A stretch of 64,000 nt of DNA from Avena insularis. Taxonomy: Eukaryota > Streptophyta > Magnoliopsida > Poales > Poaceae. The translations under genes were made by a program, and so were the position numbers. Position 1 is the first letter of the stretch. Every line of letters starts with the position of its first letter. The stretch spans positions 465,381,650 through 465,445,649 of the forward strand of contig CM042684.1 in assembly GCA_023614405.1 (NCBI GenBank). The letters are read 5' to 3'. The notes below the pieces were generated by a model. That model was given only the letters and a program-made list of their open reading frames with translations, was not told where the DNA came from and did not search any database. Positions 35,231 through 47,664 of this stretch are shown piece by piece.

Positions 35231-35376
35231 CCACCACCCGCCCGCCCGCCCGCTCCCCGTGAACCTTCTAGAACACGCCGTCAGCCGAGCTGGAGGGAGA
35301 ACCCTAGGTGAGCTTCGAGAGGGTGGAAGATGCGCGCCCGGTAACCCGCGCGGGCGGCTGAGGATTTACGGGGAGG

Positions 35377-38300
35377 ATGGCGGTGGCGGCGGAGGGCGGG
35401 GCCGTAGAGGAGGGCGTGGGGGAGAGCTCATCCCCGCCTCGTTACGCCGCGTCCGCGCCCGCGCCCGCGCCCGCGGCATCGGGTGGGAGCGGCGGAGGTG
35501 GCGGGGTCGCCCCCAGCGACATCTGCGCCCAGGTGTTCGAACGGCTCGTCGCCGACGGCAACGAGGAGGCGGCAGGCCCCGACTTCCGTGTCCAGCTCGA
35601 GGCCCATTTCGCGCGCCTCCCGTACAGGTGATCGCTTAGCTCTCCCTTCTACCGGCTCCTGTGTGTTAGGTCTGCCAAGGTTTCGCCTAGTTTAGGTCTC
35701 AGGCCGTGGAATCTGTGCTCGGTATCGCGGCTCAGATTACTCTGGGTTTGTTCGCCAAGATTATTCATGAGGATCGTGCTAAGATATGAACTGTTGCCGC
35801 AGTGGCATTTAAGCTTCCAGTGTTCAGTGGGGTTTGATTTGCTGGGAGTTGGTGTTTGGCTCGGCTACGGAATTGAATTGACTCTGTATTTTTACCCGAC
35901 CAATCGATTTGGTTAGATTTCTCTCCACTCACGTCCAGTAGGGTTGACAGCGGGCTTACTGTACTCAATCAATTTTGGACTGGTCTCTTCTGGTGGGATT
36001 AAGTTATGCTTCGATGTAAATGAAGTGAACAGTAATTTGTCCCACTTTTATCAGCGGGATTATTCGCTCCCAGAATGGAGTTCTGGTTCTGCAACTCTTG
36101 TCTTTGACTTGGCTGTTATGCTTATTGTTTAGTTGGTATTTTGCATTTGGATAGACTAAAATGAATGAATTGCCTCCTTTTGATATCTTATGTCTAGAAC
36201 GGAAGCTGGTAGCTGAAATCACTGTTTTCGGATTTAGTGCTAGTGCTAGAGCATATTATTCCTTAGTTGTCTTCTGTACGCTCACAAGGCTAATAATGAT
36301 TCTTTTCGTTTCCCATCATGTAGCTATCAACTTGATATCAATGTCGACAAATCAGCAGATGTCTTAGTCCATCAGAAGGTCTTGGTGGAAGCAAAGGATC
36401 CTCTGAGGCGTCCTGCGTTCCGTGTCCGTTTCTTGAGGGTAAAACTTCCTACTTATGTTGATTGGTTTGTTCTACATGCAACTAGTTAATGCTATGAGAC
36501 AACTGTACCTTCCTCTATTGGCTAGTGCATGCTTGTTGGATTCTAACTAGTAGTTACATATGGTGCTTCTTCAAAAATATTATCTCGGATTTGGCTAAGC
36601 TTAGTTGGAAGAAAAAAAGATAATGATTATCACTGGCATTATTTCTCAGTCTGCACCTAACAGAAGGTGTTCTGTAACAAATGAACTTGAACACATAAGC
36701 AACTTAAGCCAACTTAGAGAAGTTTGACTTCGGACAAACCTAGACCTTCAATTATTTTAGAACGTTGCTCATGCAGGCTACATGCGTATGCCATGCATTC
36801 ACGATCTTTAATCTTTAGCATCACCATTAGAAATCAGAGTTGTGGAATTGACTTTAAATTTTGATTATAGGTTGAGGACGCGGATTCCACGTATGACTCT
36901 GATGCATCTGACGAAGGGGCCGATGATGGTGATGAGCTCTCTGTAAGGTACTCAATTACTCATGCACTATGTTATGTGCTGCTTCTGGTTCTATAGGAAC
37001 TCTGAGATGAATATAGCATTTGTCTGATTGGTATTTCTGGTTTGTTATAACTGATAAAATAGTGTCTTCTATTGTCTTCATTAAGGCTATGGTTCTTGTG
37101 TACACTGTTTCTAGACCTTTGGATAGCTTTATATTTATGGACGATTGCTAAAACAACCTACATTGAGTTAGAGTTGAATCAGTGAGTCATCTGGACTATG
37201 AAGAAAAATATGGGAACTTGTATAATTTGGTAGTGTGGTTGGTAATAAGAGGGTGCAAATTACGCTTCTAATTCTGTTAGTTATAACTTTTAGTGAACAC
37301 ACCTGTGTGATTCAATATGAAGGGTAGATCAAATCCTTTTTACTTCACATCTGTTTGGAGCAAAAGGAGCTTTGCAAATATAGTATCTTTACTAAAAAAG
37401 AAGAAGAAAGGAGTAGAAATAAAAAATCCGGTACAAACTTAAATTGCTGTGGTCAACCTATTCACAAACTGGTGTTCCTACCACGTAATTCTCTGCTTTC
37501 TTTGCCTTATGTTTGCATACTAAGGCTTGTAAGTTATAGCCCTTGATATACTCTTCCGTTTATGAATACCTTGTAAGTTGTAACCCTTGATACCCCCTCT
37601 GTTTTGGAATACCTTGTAAGTTGTAACCCTTGAAATACTCCCTCCTTGTCTGAATATTTCACACTTTCGATATTATTTTGTCTTAACCCTTGACACTTTC
37701 CAATCCTGAGATGAACTTCTACCTCTATTAAACCTACGCCTTCTCCCAAACTTATCAGTTGAAAATGATTGCCTACTGCCTACATATGTGCGTGTCTTGA
37801 TCAAAACTCAAAAGTGTCAAGTACATGGAGAAAGGAAGGTACAAGGGAATACGAGTGTAGCCATATTGTAGCTATCTCACTTTCTATTGTACACCGGAAA
37901 CACAGAGACTAGAGTCAGAACTGGAGCCCTGCGGGGTCTCATGCGTTCTGATGCAAATAGGAACGCAAATAGCAGTGATTCGGAAAACTGGTGGGGTCAA
38001 CTGACCCTGTAGGTTGTATGTGGCACCATCATTTTACACAAGTGCAGTAGTGTACATTAATTGAAGATGGAGATAAATACATGTGCCTTGCATAAGTCCC
38101 AGATATGCATGTATGAAATCGAAAGAACTCATGCATTTGCACCTGCATAAATACTACTGTGTGTCCTCCATGCACACCAATGTGCATGTCCTTCCAGATA
38201 ATTTTATTATCTAGACTTTTACGAATATTCTAATATTGGCTGTGTATACTTCACAGGCAGGACACACCAAACACCCATATTCATGAGATAGTTTTCTCCA

Positions 38301-41300
38301 CAATTGACAAGCCAAAGCTTCTTAGTCAGGTCAGCAATTTGTCTATCTTTCATTCTGAAGTCATGCTACATTTTAAGCTTTCACGTCTTGATAATATTTT
38401 CTCTGCGAAAACGTATATTTTCATGTATATTTGTTTTATTTCAGAAGTATAATTTGAACTTTCACTTAACTGATTTTGTCCTTGTACTCTAGGCATCTTG
38501 GTAAGGGACAACTTTTCGGCATTCAACCATGTATTTGGATATGCATGCTAATAATTCCTTTGGTTCGAGTAACAGTTTGACCTTTTATCCTCAAGTATGC
38601 ATTCTAACTACACTGTTCTGCCAGCTCTCTGCCTTGCTATCAGACATTGGACTGAACATCAGGGAAGCACATGTTTTCTCCACAGTAGATGGCTATTCTC
38701 TTGATGTTTTTGTTGTTGATGGTTGGCCCATTGAGGTAATATTTGGTGTTCTTAGTATTAGCAAAAACAATTGCACAGCTTAAACTGACATCACATATCT
38801 TTTTAAACAAGTTAGTTGCATCAGTAAGTAATCTAGTCTGCGCTCTTACGTACTCCCTCCGATCCAAATTATTGTTCTCACATTTGTCTAGATTCGGATG
38901 TATCTAGTCATGTTTTTAGTGCTAGATACATCTAAATCTAGCCAAATCTGAGAACATTAATTTGGATCGGAGGGAGTAACTTGCTTTCTGAAGCACCAGC
39001 CATAATGAAATATCCAGGTACAGCGTTGCAAGTCACATCCTGAATGTGTCACCTCATACTCGTAGTTCCATGGATTCAACAGCAATTTTCTTGAGGCTTA
39101 CCTCGGCATTCTTATGGAAGTAACACTACTGATACCACACTGTCGCATGTTTCTCTCCCTCGCGGCGCAGTGATGAATGATAATATGATGCCTATTAAAA
39201 CCACATGGCTTATAACAATAAATTAACTTGGATGTTCTGATTCTTTTTATATTTGAATCATATTTTATATTCTACTCAAATAATACCATCTTTGCAACGG
39301 TACGATCAGGATACTGATGGTTTAGAGAAGGCGCTTGAAGCATCTGTTTTAAGGAATGAGGTACATTCTCAATTATTTATATAGAGATAGAAGTTTGCTC
39401 GCGGATTATTTAATCATGTTTCTGCTATCTATCGATACATGAAGAGATATAATTTGGTGTTTCTTTTTGGGAGTACAGGGTTCATGGTCTGGTTCATCCC
39501 ACTCCTCAGCTGCGGAAAGAACACTGCCATTCCAAGTAAAAGGTGGTGAATGGGAAATTGACAAACGACTTCTGAAGATGGGAGATATGATTGCTTCTGG
39601 TTCTTGTGGTGACTTGTGAGTAGATTGTATACTACTGAGTTACTTACCCTTTGTACTCAGGAGTGCTTTCTTGACTATGTATTATACTTATGTGAAGGTT
39701 CCATGGCACTTATTTTGGTGAGGATGTTGCTGTTAAAGTTCTAAAAGCGGAGCATTTGAATAAGAATGTTTGGAATGAGTTTACACAAGAAGTATATATT
39801 CTAAGGTATTACCATTTGAGGGACATCTATAAGATTGTCATGGTTATATGATGTTCACAGATAACCTAGGTCCCTCTTATAATTTTGTTCAAGATATTCT
39901 GTTATCTCATCTTATGCAGAAAATGACCAGATCATACTCTCTGTTAAGTGTTGTCCCACAAGTACCAAAAACTAAGTATACCTTACCTACATCTTTTCAG
40001 GGAAGTTCACCATTACAATGTTGTTCGATTCATTGGCGCGTGCACAAAACCACCAAAATTTTGCATAATTACAGGTGAGCTTTATGATCAGCTAGATCAG
40101 ATAGAAATTTTACTGAGAATTTTTTGTGACACAGAAAATTAGATCTGAATGTTTTTGTTGAGAACCTTGATTCAGAACAGGATAACTACTGTGCTGAACA
40201 TAGCCAGATGCTGTGGCTGCTAGAGATTGTATAGACATAGGTTGAGACATAAAACTACCGGGAGAAAATAGTTTGATTGTTCTTGCTTGTCTCAAACTTA
40301 GGTACATGGTAATCCTTATAAAGTGGATGCTAGGTCTTTGACTTCTCCTAACATGATACGAACTCCTAACAAATTAGATCCCTTTAATCCCTAGATTTCT
40401 GATACAATACTGTTTCCTAGAAACTCTCCTCCTTCCATACATGGTCATCTTATGCAATAAGTCCATGGCACTGGCCTTCTTGTCAGCTACAACTAGGGTT
40501 GCAAAGCGGCACCCGATCTGCCCCGCTTCGAAGTCAAACTTGGTTAGGCTAGTTATAGTTTTTTTTAGTAAATTAGTCTAGTTTGAACTAAATTCTACTT
40601 TCGCGGGTTATGCGGGTTGCCGCTTCCAACCCTAGCTGCAACCAAAATACAGCTGCTTTGATGTGTTGTAGTTGCATGCATAACAGTTGTACGCAACACC
40701 CTATGATCGTGTAGTATTGGCCGAATATACTTTATAGATCCCAAAATTATGCTTGCTAGGTGATCAAGAGGATGTGTTTTGTCTCTGCTTAACTGGTCCC
40801 TTGGGAGTTAATCAACATTTCTTTTCATATATTGCAGAATACATGTCTGGAGGAAGCCTTTACGATTACGTGCACAAGCAGCGTAATGTCTTTGATCTCC
40901 CAACTCTGCTGAAGTTTGCATGTGATATATGCCGAGGGATGTGTTACTTGCACCAGAGGGGTATTGTCCATAGAGACTTGAAGACAGCAAATCTTCTAAT
41001 GGACAAAGATAATGTATGTAGCTTATAAATCTTTAATACTTCATTCGCCATAAACATGGAGAAAAAGTGGAAAAGAATGGCAAGGAAAGAAGAAAATAAG
41101 TGTTGCAATCAGTGAATGTGGAGGATGCTGTTGCTGCATTGTATATACCATGTCCTCCTTTCTGTGTTGGGGGCTTAGGGTCGTTTATTGCATGTTGTAT
41201 TTATGATGAAGACTATTCGAACTGATGAATGTTTCTGGTGTAATTTGTCTAGGTTGTGAAAGTTGCAGATTTTGGTGTAGCTCGGTTCCAGGATCAAGGA

Positions 41301-42406
41301 GGTATCATGACAGCTGAAACTGGAACATACAGATGGATGGCGCCTGAGGTGTGATGCCCTGAATGGAATAACTAAACTTATGGCATTAACATATCGTACT
41401 ACCTAAGTCATTAGTTGTGTTTTGTACATTATTTTGGTGATCCGTCCATCTGGGTATTAATTTAACGGTTTATATTCATCATATTTACATAGTCAACTTC
41501 ACACTCACAACTAGGAGTATTAGAGATGGAAATATAAAATTATAAGCTCATGTATCTCTTCTGCTCTATGCTTAGGTTATAAATCATCAACCCTATGATA
41601 ACAAAGCAGATGTATTCAGTTTTGCTATTGTGCTTTGGGAACTCATGACGTCCAAGGTATGATATTTTGTACTAGTTGTAGTTATCTAGTGATTTATCAT
41701 TGTGTTAAGCTTGTTAATATTTTTTTTCTTGTATTGCCAGATCCCATATGATACCATGACCCCTCTGCAAGCAGCTGTAGGTGTGAGGCAGGTATGTAAT
41801 ATGTGTTAGCTTTTTAGTATGCACGCCGTACAATGGGCTAGGTATCCTAACACTTCATTCTGATACTAGGGTTTGCGTCCAGTGCTGCCAAAAAATGCAC
41901 ATCCCAAGCTATTAGACTTGCTGCAGAGATGCTGGGAAACCATCCCATCAAATCGGCCTGCTTTCCCAGATATCTTAACTGAACTAGAGGGTCTTCTGGA
42001 AGAAGTTCAGGTACATGATGAGTCTCTTACATTGGTGAAAAAATGACCCTTCAGAAAAAAAAGTGAAAACTATATTTTGTAACCTCAAAAAATCCTGAAA
42101 AGGAAAATACATATACATTTAGGTGTGTAGTTTCTTTATTAAATTTCATCAATATATCTTTTCAGCTGTGTGTGGTGTACACAATAAAGACAAATATGTG
42201 GATCAAAATAGACTTCCTTTTTTTTTGAGCCGCAAATTTGTCCCCTTTTTTTTGGCGTAGATGCCTGTACTTAGAAAATATACCCTGATGAGACTTAGAA
42301 AGAAGAAATAAAGAACCATGACAGTATTGTGCTTTTGCTCCTTTTACAGGGAACTTCAGGGGAGACGAGTGAGCAGGCAAAAGATGCCTCCCCCTCTACA
42401 AACTGA
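35377..42406 (+). CDS. ACT-domain serine/threonine/tyrosine kinase, STY8/17/46-like, 15 exons
   Basis: Coding exons: 35377-35627, 36324-36438, 36871-36947, 38257-38329, 38625-38735, 39310-39360, 39479-39615, 39698-39805, 40001-40074, 40838-41013, 41253-41348, 41576-41656, 41741-41791, 41870-42010 and 42350-42406. All junctions are GT-AG and the total is 1599 nt (532 residues). An Ala/Gly/Pro-rich N-terminus is followed by an ACT domain (about 153-206, [16 protein letters not shown] to DVFVVDGW) and a protein kinase domain (about 254-510). Kinase features: glycine loop GSCGDLFHG (267-275), VAVK Lys285, HRDLKTAN Asp379, DFG Asp397, GTYRWMAPE (415-423). In Arabidopsis, STY8/17/46 phosphorylate transit peptides of chloroplast precursors in the cytosol; that role here is by analogy. 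An alternative exon 3/4 junction (donor GTAAGG at 36943, acceptor after 38260) would drop three residues in frame. Confidence 0.93.
37526..37655 (+). repeat. Three 43-44 bp tandem units in kinase intron 3
   Basis: Units start at 37526, 37570 and 37613. Each reads CTTGTAAGTTRTARCCCTTG, then a TACTCCCTC-like stretch and TGAATAC or GGAATAC. The second half resembles a Stowaway terminal sequence, so a MITE end may have been copied in tandem. Confidence 0.7.
38853..38976. mobile_element. Stowaway MITE in kinase intron 5
   Basis: 124 bp, CTCCCTCCGATCCAAATTA at one end and its near-perfect inverse at the other, flanked by TA (38851-38852 and 38977-38978). The body folds on itself (CTAGATTCGGATGTATCTAG ... 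CTAGATACATCTAAATCTAG). Confidence 0.93.
40494..40634. mobile_element. hAT-type MITE in kinase intron 9
   Basis: 141 bp with inverted ends TAGGGTTGCAAAGCGGC and (reversed) TAGGGTTGGAAGCGGC. It is flanked by an 8-bp duplication GCTACAAC / GCTGCAAC (one mismatch) at 40486-40493 and 40635-40642, the TSD size of hAT elements. Confidence 0.8.
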
Positions 42407-42789
42407 CCCTCTGCACATACCTGACATTTTTCTTGTTCTCCGATTGGCCTATATTTACTAGGATTCGGGTCACTAATGTTGAGGAATGTAGCGTATCATT
42501 TTTGGTTTTGTTTCTCCTTTCCTTATATACATTTTGAACAATTATTTTGAGGCCTAATATTTTTTCAGCCTATTTCTCGTTGTTATTACAGATGAAATTG
42601 GTTCGGCTTCTGTGTTTGGCCTCCTGGTTGTAACTTGCTATGTTTGTGGCTTTTTGCCCAAGATTTACCTCTTTGTCCATTACATATTGTTAATTATCTT
42701 TTTCATCTTACCTGTTATCTGTCTATGCCAAGAAATTTCCGTGCGCAAATTATAAAAGTTGTCCCTGAATGAAGCAACAATGGTTACTA

Positions 42790-42958
42790 CTCCCTCTGTT
42801 TCAAAATATAAGATGTTTTAGCTTTGTGAAATGAGTGTATGTAGACTTCTTTTAGTGTGTAGGTTCACTCTAAACATAGATAAACCTACACACTAAATGG
42901 GGTCTAAATACACTCCTTTCACAAAGCTAAAACATCTTAGATTTTGAAACAGAGGGAG
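42790..42958. mobile_element. Stowaway MITE downstream of the kinase gene
   Basis: 169 bp, ends CTCCCTCTGTTTCAAAATATA and its inverse, TA duplication at 42788-42789 and 42959-42960. It lies about 380 bp past the kinase stop and may contribute to the 3' transcript end. Confidence 0.92.
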
Positions 42959-43209
42959 TACTACCGAATGGAAGATCATGTGTTCAAAATTGTTGGTGCT
43001 TTTTGTTTGTGTTAGTCCTGCGTATTTCATCCACTCATTTCCAAACTACGTAAGACTAATACAATACACAAAAACACCTTGAAAACATGCAAAAGGGGCC
43101 GCTGTTCTAGTGCAACAATGGGAAAAATAACCAAAATGGGAATTATAATCCGGGATCTGTTGGGGTTCTCTGCGCTGAATCAATGACTGCTGTTGTCCAT
43201 TATCGTTGC

Positions 43210-43265
43210 TGGAGTGCACACCTGAGGAAGAAAGGAATGGAGTGCACACCTGAGGAAGAAAGGAA
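43210..43265. repeat. Perfect 28-bp tandem duplication
   Basis: A 28-bp unit beginning TGGAGTGCACACCTGAGG occurs at 43210-43237 and again at 43238-43265. There is no ORF context. Confidence 0.85.
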
Positions 43266-43484
43266 GACCAACCAGACTGCATTGTGCCAGTGTGCTTTGA
43301 AAACCTCAGAGGTTGCTCATGGCCGTTTTCTATGTTGCTCTCGGCAGGGGAGGCCCTGATACAGCTTCAATCCTGGATTTTCTACGTTGCTTGGGCACCA
43401 CATTGTCAATTTGCAACAAAGTCGTAGATCTGGCCCGCACATATGGCGAAACTTCTCAAAATACTGACACCATTACTGCTAGGG

Positions 43485-43795
43485 ATTTTTTTGAGAAAAC
43501 GCAAGAGTTTGCGTTTCATTTCATTGAACAGGTAGAAGACAACAGGGTACAACCTCCAGAGGAGGCCTCAACTTCACCTCCAGGCGGCATCACTGCTGTT
43601 GCCAGACGCCTTCAAGATGATTACAGTCCAGGACTGCCCAGGCAAATGTACCTTGCACCCCTTGTGCCTAGAGCATCAACGGGTGAAAGGCAGGGCTCGG
43701 CTAGAACTGGCGTAGCTTTCATCAAGGAAGTGCCGGCGCCAGCAAACGCCGTGTCTCAAAGGTCTGTGTCCTGCGCAGCAGCCTACAACGAATAG
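43485..43795 (-). mobile_element. Probable 3' fragment of a LINE
   Basis: On the minus strand it ends AATGAAATGAAACGCAAACT ... GCGTTTTCTCAAAAAAA, the form of many grass LINE 3' ends (compare TCTCCTCAAAAAA at 25501). The body is GC-richer than its surroundings. The open frame on the plus strand here (43313-43795) is therefore likely antisense to a LINE fragment and not a gene. No clear target duplication. Confidence 0.4.
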
Positions 43796-43877
43796 CTAAT
43801 TTTCCACCCCCGCGTAGCTGCCGTCAAAGCTCCCCCTGAAAGTCAAACCCTAGAGTGCGACTTTCAATATTTCAATA

Positions 43878-44000
43878 CTTCCTCCGATCCATATTAGTTG
43901 ACTTGGATTTATCTAGATTCGAATGTATCTAGACTTGTTTTAGTGCTAGATATATCTGAATCTAGACAAAACCAAATCAACTAATATGGGTCCGAGGGAG
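43878..44000. mobile_element. Stowaway MITE between the two host genes
   Basis: 123 bp, CTTCCTCCGATCCATATTAG at one end and CTAATATGGGTCCGAGGGAG at the other, with TA on both sides (43876-43877, 44001-44002). Confidence 0.9.
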
Positions 44001-44369
44001 TACTAAAAGTCAATCCTCGTCCACCTCGTTGCCAGCAACAAGCTGGGGAAGTATAGGCAGAATCTGTTCGAAAGAGAGTTCCGTGTGGTGCCATGCAACA
44101 GTTCAACACCTTGCTGCAAAAATGAAATTCGAGTAGAGTAGATGCCTTCATTCACCACAGTAATATAAAATGAACATTATGTCAACTCAAACAAAATACC
44201 AAAATAGCTGTTCCAACTGCCCCCTAAAAAACGATGTTTGCTGCCCTGGTTTTAACAAGCTTTAAGAATAGCAAAATCAGAGCTCCATGTCACAGGTTCA
44301 ACATGAACAGGAAAGACAAGACAGCGGATGGATTTATTAACGCCCAAGGCAATCAGCGGCACCCTGCCA

Positions 44370-46847
44370 TCACTTGAGCTGCTCAAAGAGCTTTGGTGCA
44401 ACCTGCAAACACAAGTTTGAAGCATTAGTCACCACAGGAGTATAGGACCGCTTGAAGAATGTTGTTTTATAGCTACTTTTATGTCAAAAGTACTTACACA
44501 CTTGTCGACGCATGACAGGTAGTCGAAATATTGCCCAGTGCAGTGCTTGTGCCCAGTTTCATCGCTCTCGACCCTCTTCACACATTTCTGCGTATGGTAA
44601 TGAGTTTCAGCTGGATAAGTAACTGACATGTTTCATGAGACGACATTTGCCACTAATAAAATGTGCATACTAGATTGAGCAATGCAACCAGAACAGAACA
44701 TAAATAATAGTCCATATCTGCCGTCATGCAGCTCCAGTAAAATGTTTGCACCGGTATGAGTCGAGTGCCTCACCCATGCGATACGGTACATACCAGTAGC
44801 AACCAAAACTAGTGTCTAGTGCCCTAGACGGCCAGGTACAAAGGTAAAGCGCCATCAAACAAAATGCCACGAGATAAAAATAGCTTAGAGTAATATTGGC
44901 CTATTTCCAGCAAAAGAGGGTTAGACGTGAAGCTTTGCAGTTTGATAATGCAAATGCTTAAAAAAAATCTTTCAAGCCACATAGGGTATATTAGATTCTA
45001 ATCTTGTAGTATCAATTATTAAACAGGTGCTGGTGATTATCAATTAGTATCAAGCAAAATAGTTTCCTGCTGAAAAAACTTATTTTGAGCGCTGGCTCTT
45101 GATACTGTAGAACGTGCCTGAGGATGGGCGCTTTTGATGGCCTTAACAAAGGCTTATGCCAATGTAACCAGAACCACCTGTGGTGGGTTTCATTATATAA
45201 TGGAACCGGGGGCGAGGCCCCTGTTGCTCTAGAAAAGATGGTTATGGATAGAACTGTCTCTAGTCTATAGATGGTACAAATATTTGTTCCCCTAAGAAAT
45301 ATGCTTGTATAAGCCCAGCCAATTTGCTCTTCCATGGGTGCTTGGTGAAAATCAATTTGGTGTAAATGCCAACACTTAAATAGTCAGCTTCCTACACCAG
45401 TCCTAGCTCGTTTAGCAAGCGAATTACAAGAAATGGCAATCACTTGTTTTCAGAATTCACTGTACTAGTTTGTCTTGTGGGCATGAGAAATGTAGCACTC
45501 ACCTCATAATCATACAATGATTTCACACATTGCGGCTTGCAACGTTGCTCAAGGTGGTTCTTAGGATCAACAGGTTCATCCACCCTGCCATGAAATAAAA
45601 TATGTTTACAGAACCCAAAAAAAATACTGAAAGGTTAACATTGCTGTTTCCAAACATACTGAGAATAAGCAACGATTTTGTACAACGAATCTTTTAATAG
45701 TGATGAACCACAAAAAGAACAACGGCAATCAATCATTTAGAGAAATTTGAAGGTAACTGGGCAACAACAAGCTTAAAGTTTAACATGGTCACATATAAGA
45801 TCAAGCATCTCCGAAATTGACAAGATAGCAAGACGTTCTATGTATAGAGACAGATTCATACAATGGGAGTTCAATCAAGTATTAATAGCCTCAACATGGT
45901 GACATGTATAATTGCCCTCTTTCATTAAGGCAGATTTAGAGCACGTATGCACTATTGCACCGCACCCACCTTTTTTTATTGCAACCACATATTTCATTAA
46001 TCGGAAATCAAGTTACAAGAAGCAACACACGTGGAAACCAAAAGATAGACTGGGATAAAATGATTATCCTAAAATTGCAGATGAAATTCTAAGAGATTGA
46101 GAAATACAAAACGATCTCCAGAGTTTCCTGCAACCACCGAATCCAGCGGCCGTCACCCAACTCCAGCGCCGCCGAGACGGGCGCCGAAAGAGACGCCGAG
46201 CCTCCACCATTGCAAGATCCAATAAAGTATCATCGCCAACGAGACTTTGTGAGTCAATGAACAATAAATAAAACTATTTACATTGCAATGCACAAACATA
46301 AAATCGTACTTCCGCCATGACAAACGATCTGTGTATACATGGGGGGATCCCCAATTCACCTATGCATTTGAATCATAATCCCAAGATCTACCTTTCCCCA
46401 AGATCCCAAGTCATGAAATATGTAAAGAGAACATCTCACAGCATCGGGCACTGGAATTAGCAAACCCATTATACGTTTAGTCTGTGTTCTTGCCTAGCAA
46501 AACACACCGATTCATCAAGCTTCTTATCAACTGACAAGATCGTCATTTCGTTCGCGGTGAAGGCTGGCGAAAATTGCGATATTGCCTTAAAAATTTTAGT
46601 CCATTCGCCCGGCTTCTTGTGCCCGATCAGATCGCCAAGTCGTCCGCCTCGACAAATATTAGGGATAAATACAGGATTTTCCATACCATATTTCACCGCT
46701 AATACTGAGAAATTCTAAAGAAGATCCGCAACTCCGCGCAAAATAAAGACGGGAACATATGCACCAGATCAAGAAACAATCGAAGTTCAGAGATCGGACG
46801 AACTGGACAGCGAAGAGCTAGAAAAAGGAGAGGGAGAATACATACAT
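44370..46847 (-). CDS. Mitochondrial cytochrome b-c1 complex subunit 6 (hinge protein), 4 exons
   Basis: Minus-strand exons: 46846-46847, 45503-45584, 44498-44587 and 44370-44402; 207 nt, 68 residues. The product starts MVDEPVDPKNHLEQRC and ends VAPKLFEQLK. It carries the hinge-protein cysteine pattern: Cys16/Cys20, Cys30/Cys44 (about CVKRVESDETGHKHC) and Cys54/Cys58 (YLSCVDKC). The family is an acidic, disulphide-bonded helical hairpin on the intermembrane side of complex III, near cytochrome c1. The first intron (45585-46845) splits the AUG as AT|G; all junctions are GT-AG. No other Met codon is in frame, so this start is required. Length matches plant QCR6 proteins (about 69 residues). The gene is tail-to-tail with the kinase gene. 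Confidence 0.93.
45970..46230 (-). mobile_element. LINE-like 3' fragment in QCR6 intron 1
   Basis: On the minus strand it ends ATTAATGAAATATGTGGTTG then CAATAAAAAAAGG, with a GC-rich coding-like body at 46120-46210 (minus), resembling a 5'-truncated non-LTR insertion. No target duplication could be confirmed. Confidence 0.35.
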
Positions 46848-46884
46848 CGTAGTTGCAAGATCTCTCCGGCGGTCTTCTGCGCCC

Positions 46885-46928
46885 AGAAATGCCAAGACCT
46901 TTTTTTTAACTGAGAAATGCCAAGACCT
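46885..46928. repeat. 16-bp direct repeat flanking a poly(T) tract in the QCR6 5' leader
   Basis: AGAAATGCCAAGACCT at 46885-46900 and 46913-46928 surrounds TTTTTTTAACTG. Relative to the QCR6 sense strand this is CAGTT plus seven A between perfect duplicates, as for a tail-only retroposition. It lies 40-80 bases upstream of the split start codon. Confidence 0.8.
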
Positions 46929-47664
46929 GATCCGATTGATGGGTGGTGACTAGGGTTTGGAGTGGAATGCGGACTTGCGGAGACGAGAATGGAGGTGGAG
47001 CGACGATGACTCGACGAGGGACAGTTCGGCCCATGGGCTTTCATCTGTCTTCGGCCCAGTCAATAGTACTCCTACATCGGTTCATCCTTCTCTTGACAAA
47101 AATAAATGGGCCTTTGCCTAAAAAAAACAAATGGGCCTGACATGGCAGGGCAGGATATATCGATTTAATGGCGCAAAATCTGAACCGGTGAAATGAAAAA
47201 AAATGGTATGCTAAAAGCATGTAATCTATCTATCTATATTATAATTTAGGTTCGTCTGTCTAGGTTTTGGTTCCGATTTTTTTTAACAGATTTGTCCCTG
47301 ACAGTTCGGGGTATTTACCAGACCTGCCACCGCTTAGGTAAACTATACAGTTATGATAGTACCGCAACCGCAATCCTCCCATCCTTTCTCTCGTGAGAGC
47401 AAGTACAATACAAACTATAAGCTATGCCACATCAGAAATAAAATACTAACTAGAAGAGAGAGAAGAAAGGAGAGAGAATAGAGCTGAGGGTTCGCATACA
47501 GCCGGACGATAGCACAGGAAACAAGAGAATGCAGCTCGCTAGTAGCCCGTCGTCGGCTGTACAGCCAGCTCTCCCCCTCCCTTCTAGTCTTGCACATGCA
47601 TGAGCTGATTAGTTTAGTCTGTTTAAATATTCAATAGAGCCAACTTTAGAGTAAGCTTATTGTA

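Noticed and set aside
35169..35639. 156-codon plus frame overlapping the kinase start
   Set aside because: It reads through the poly(A) scar and exon 1 in another phase, continues into intron 1 and is Arg/Gly-rich; it is a shadow of the kinase exon.
43313..43795. 160-codon plus frame between the two genes
   Set aside because: It overlaps a probable antisense LINE 3' fragment, spans a poly(T) tract and has no domain; unlikely to be a gene.
45012..45335. 107-codon minus frame in QCR6 intron 2
   Set aside because: It does not join QCR6 exons, has no motif, and may be a repeat remnant.
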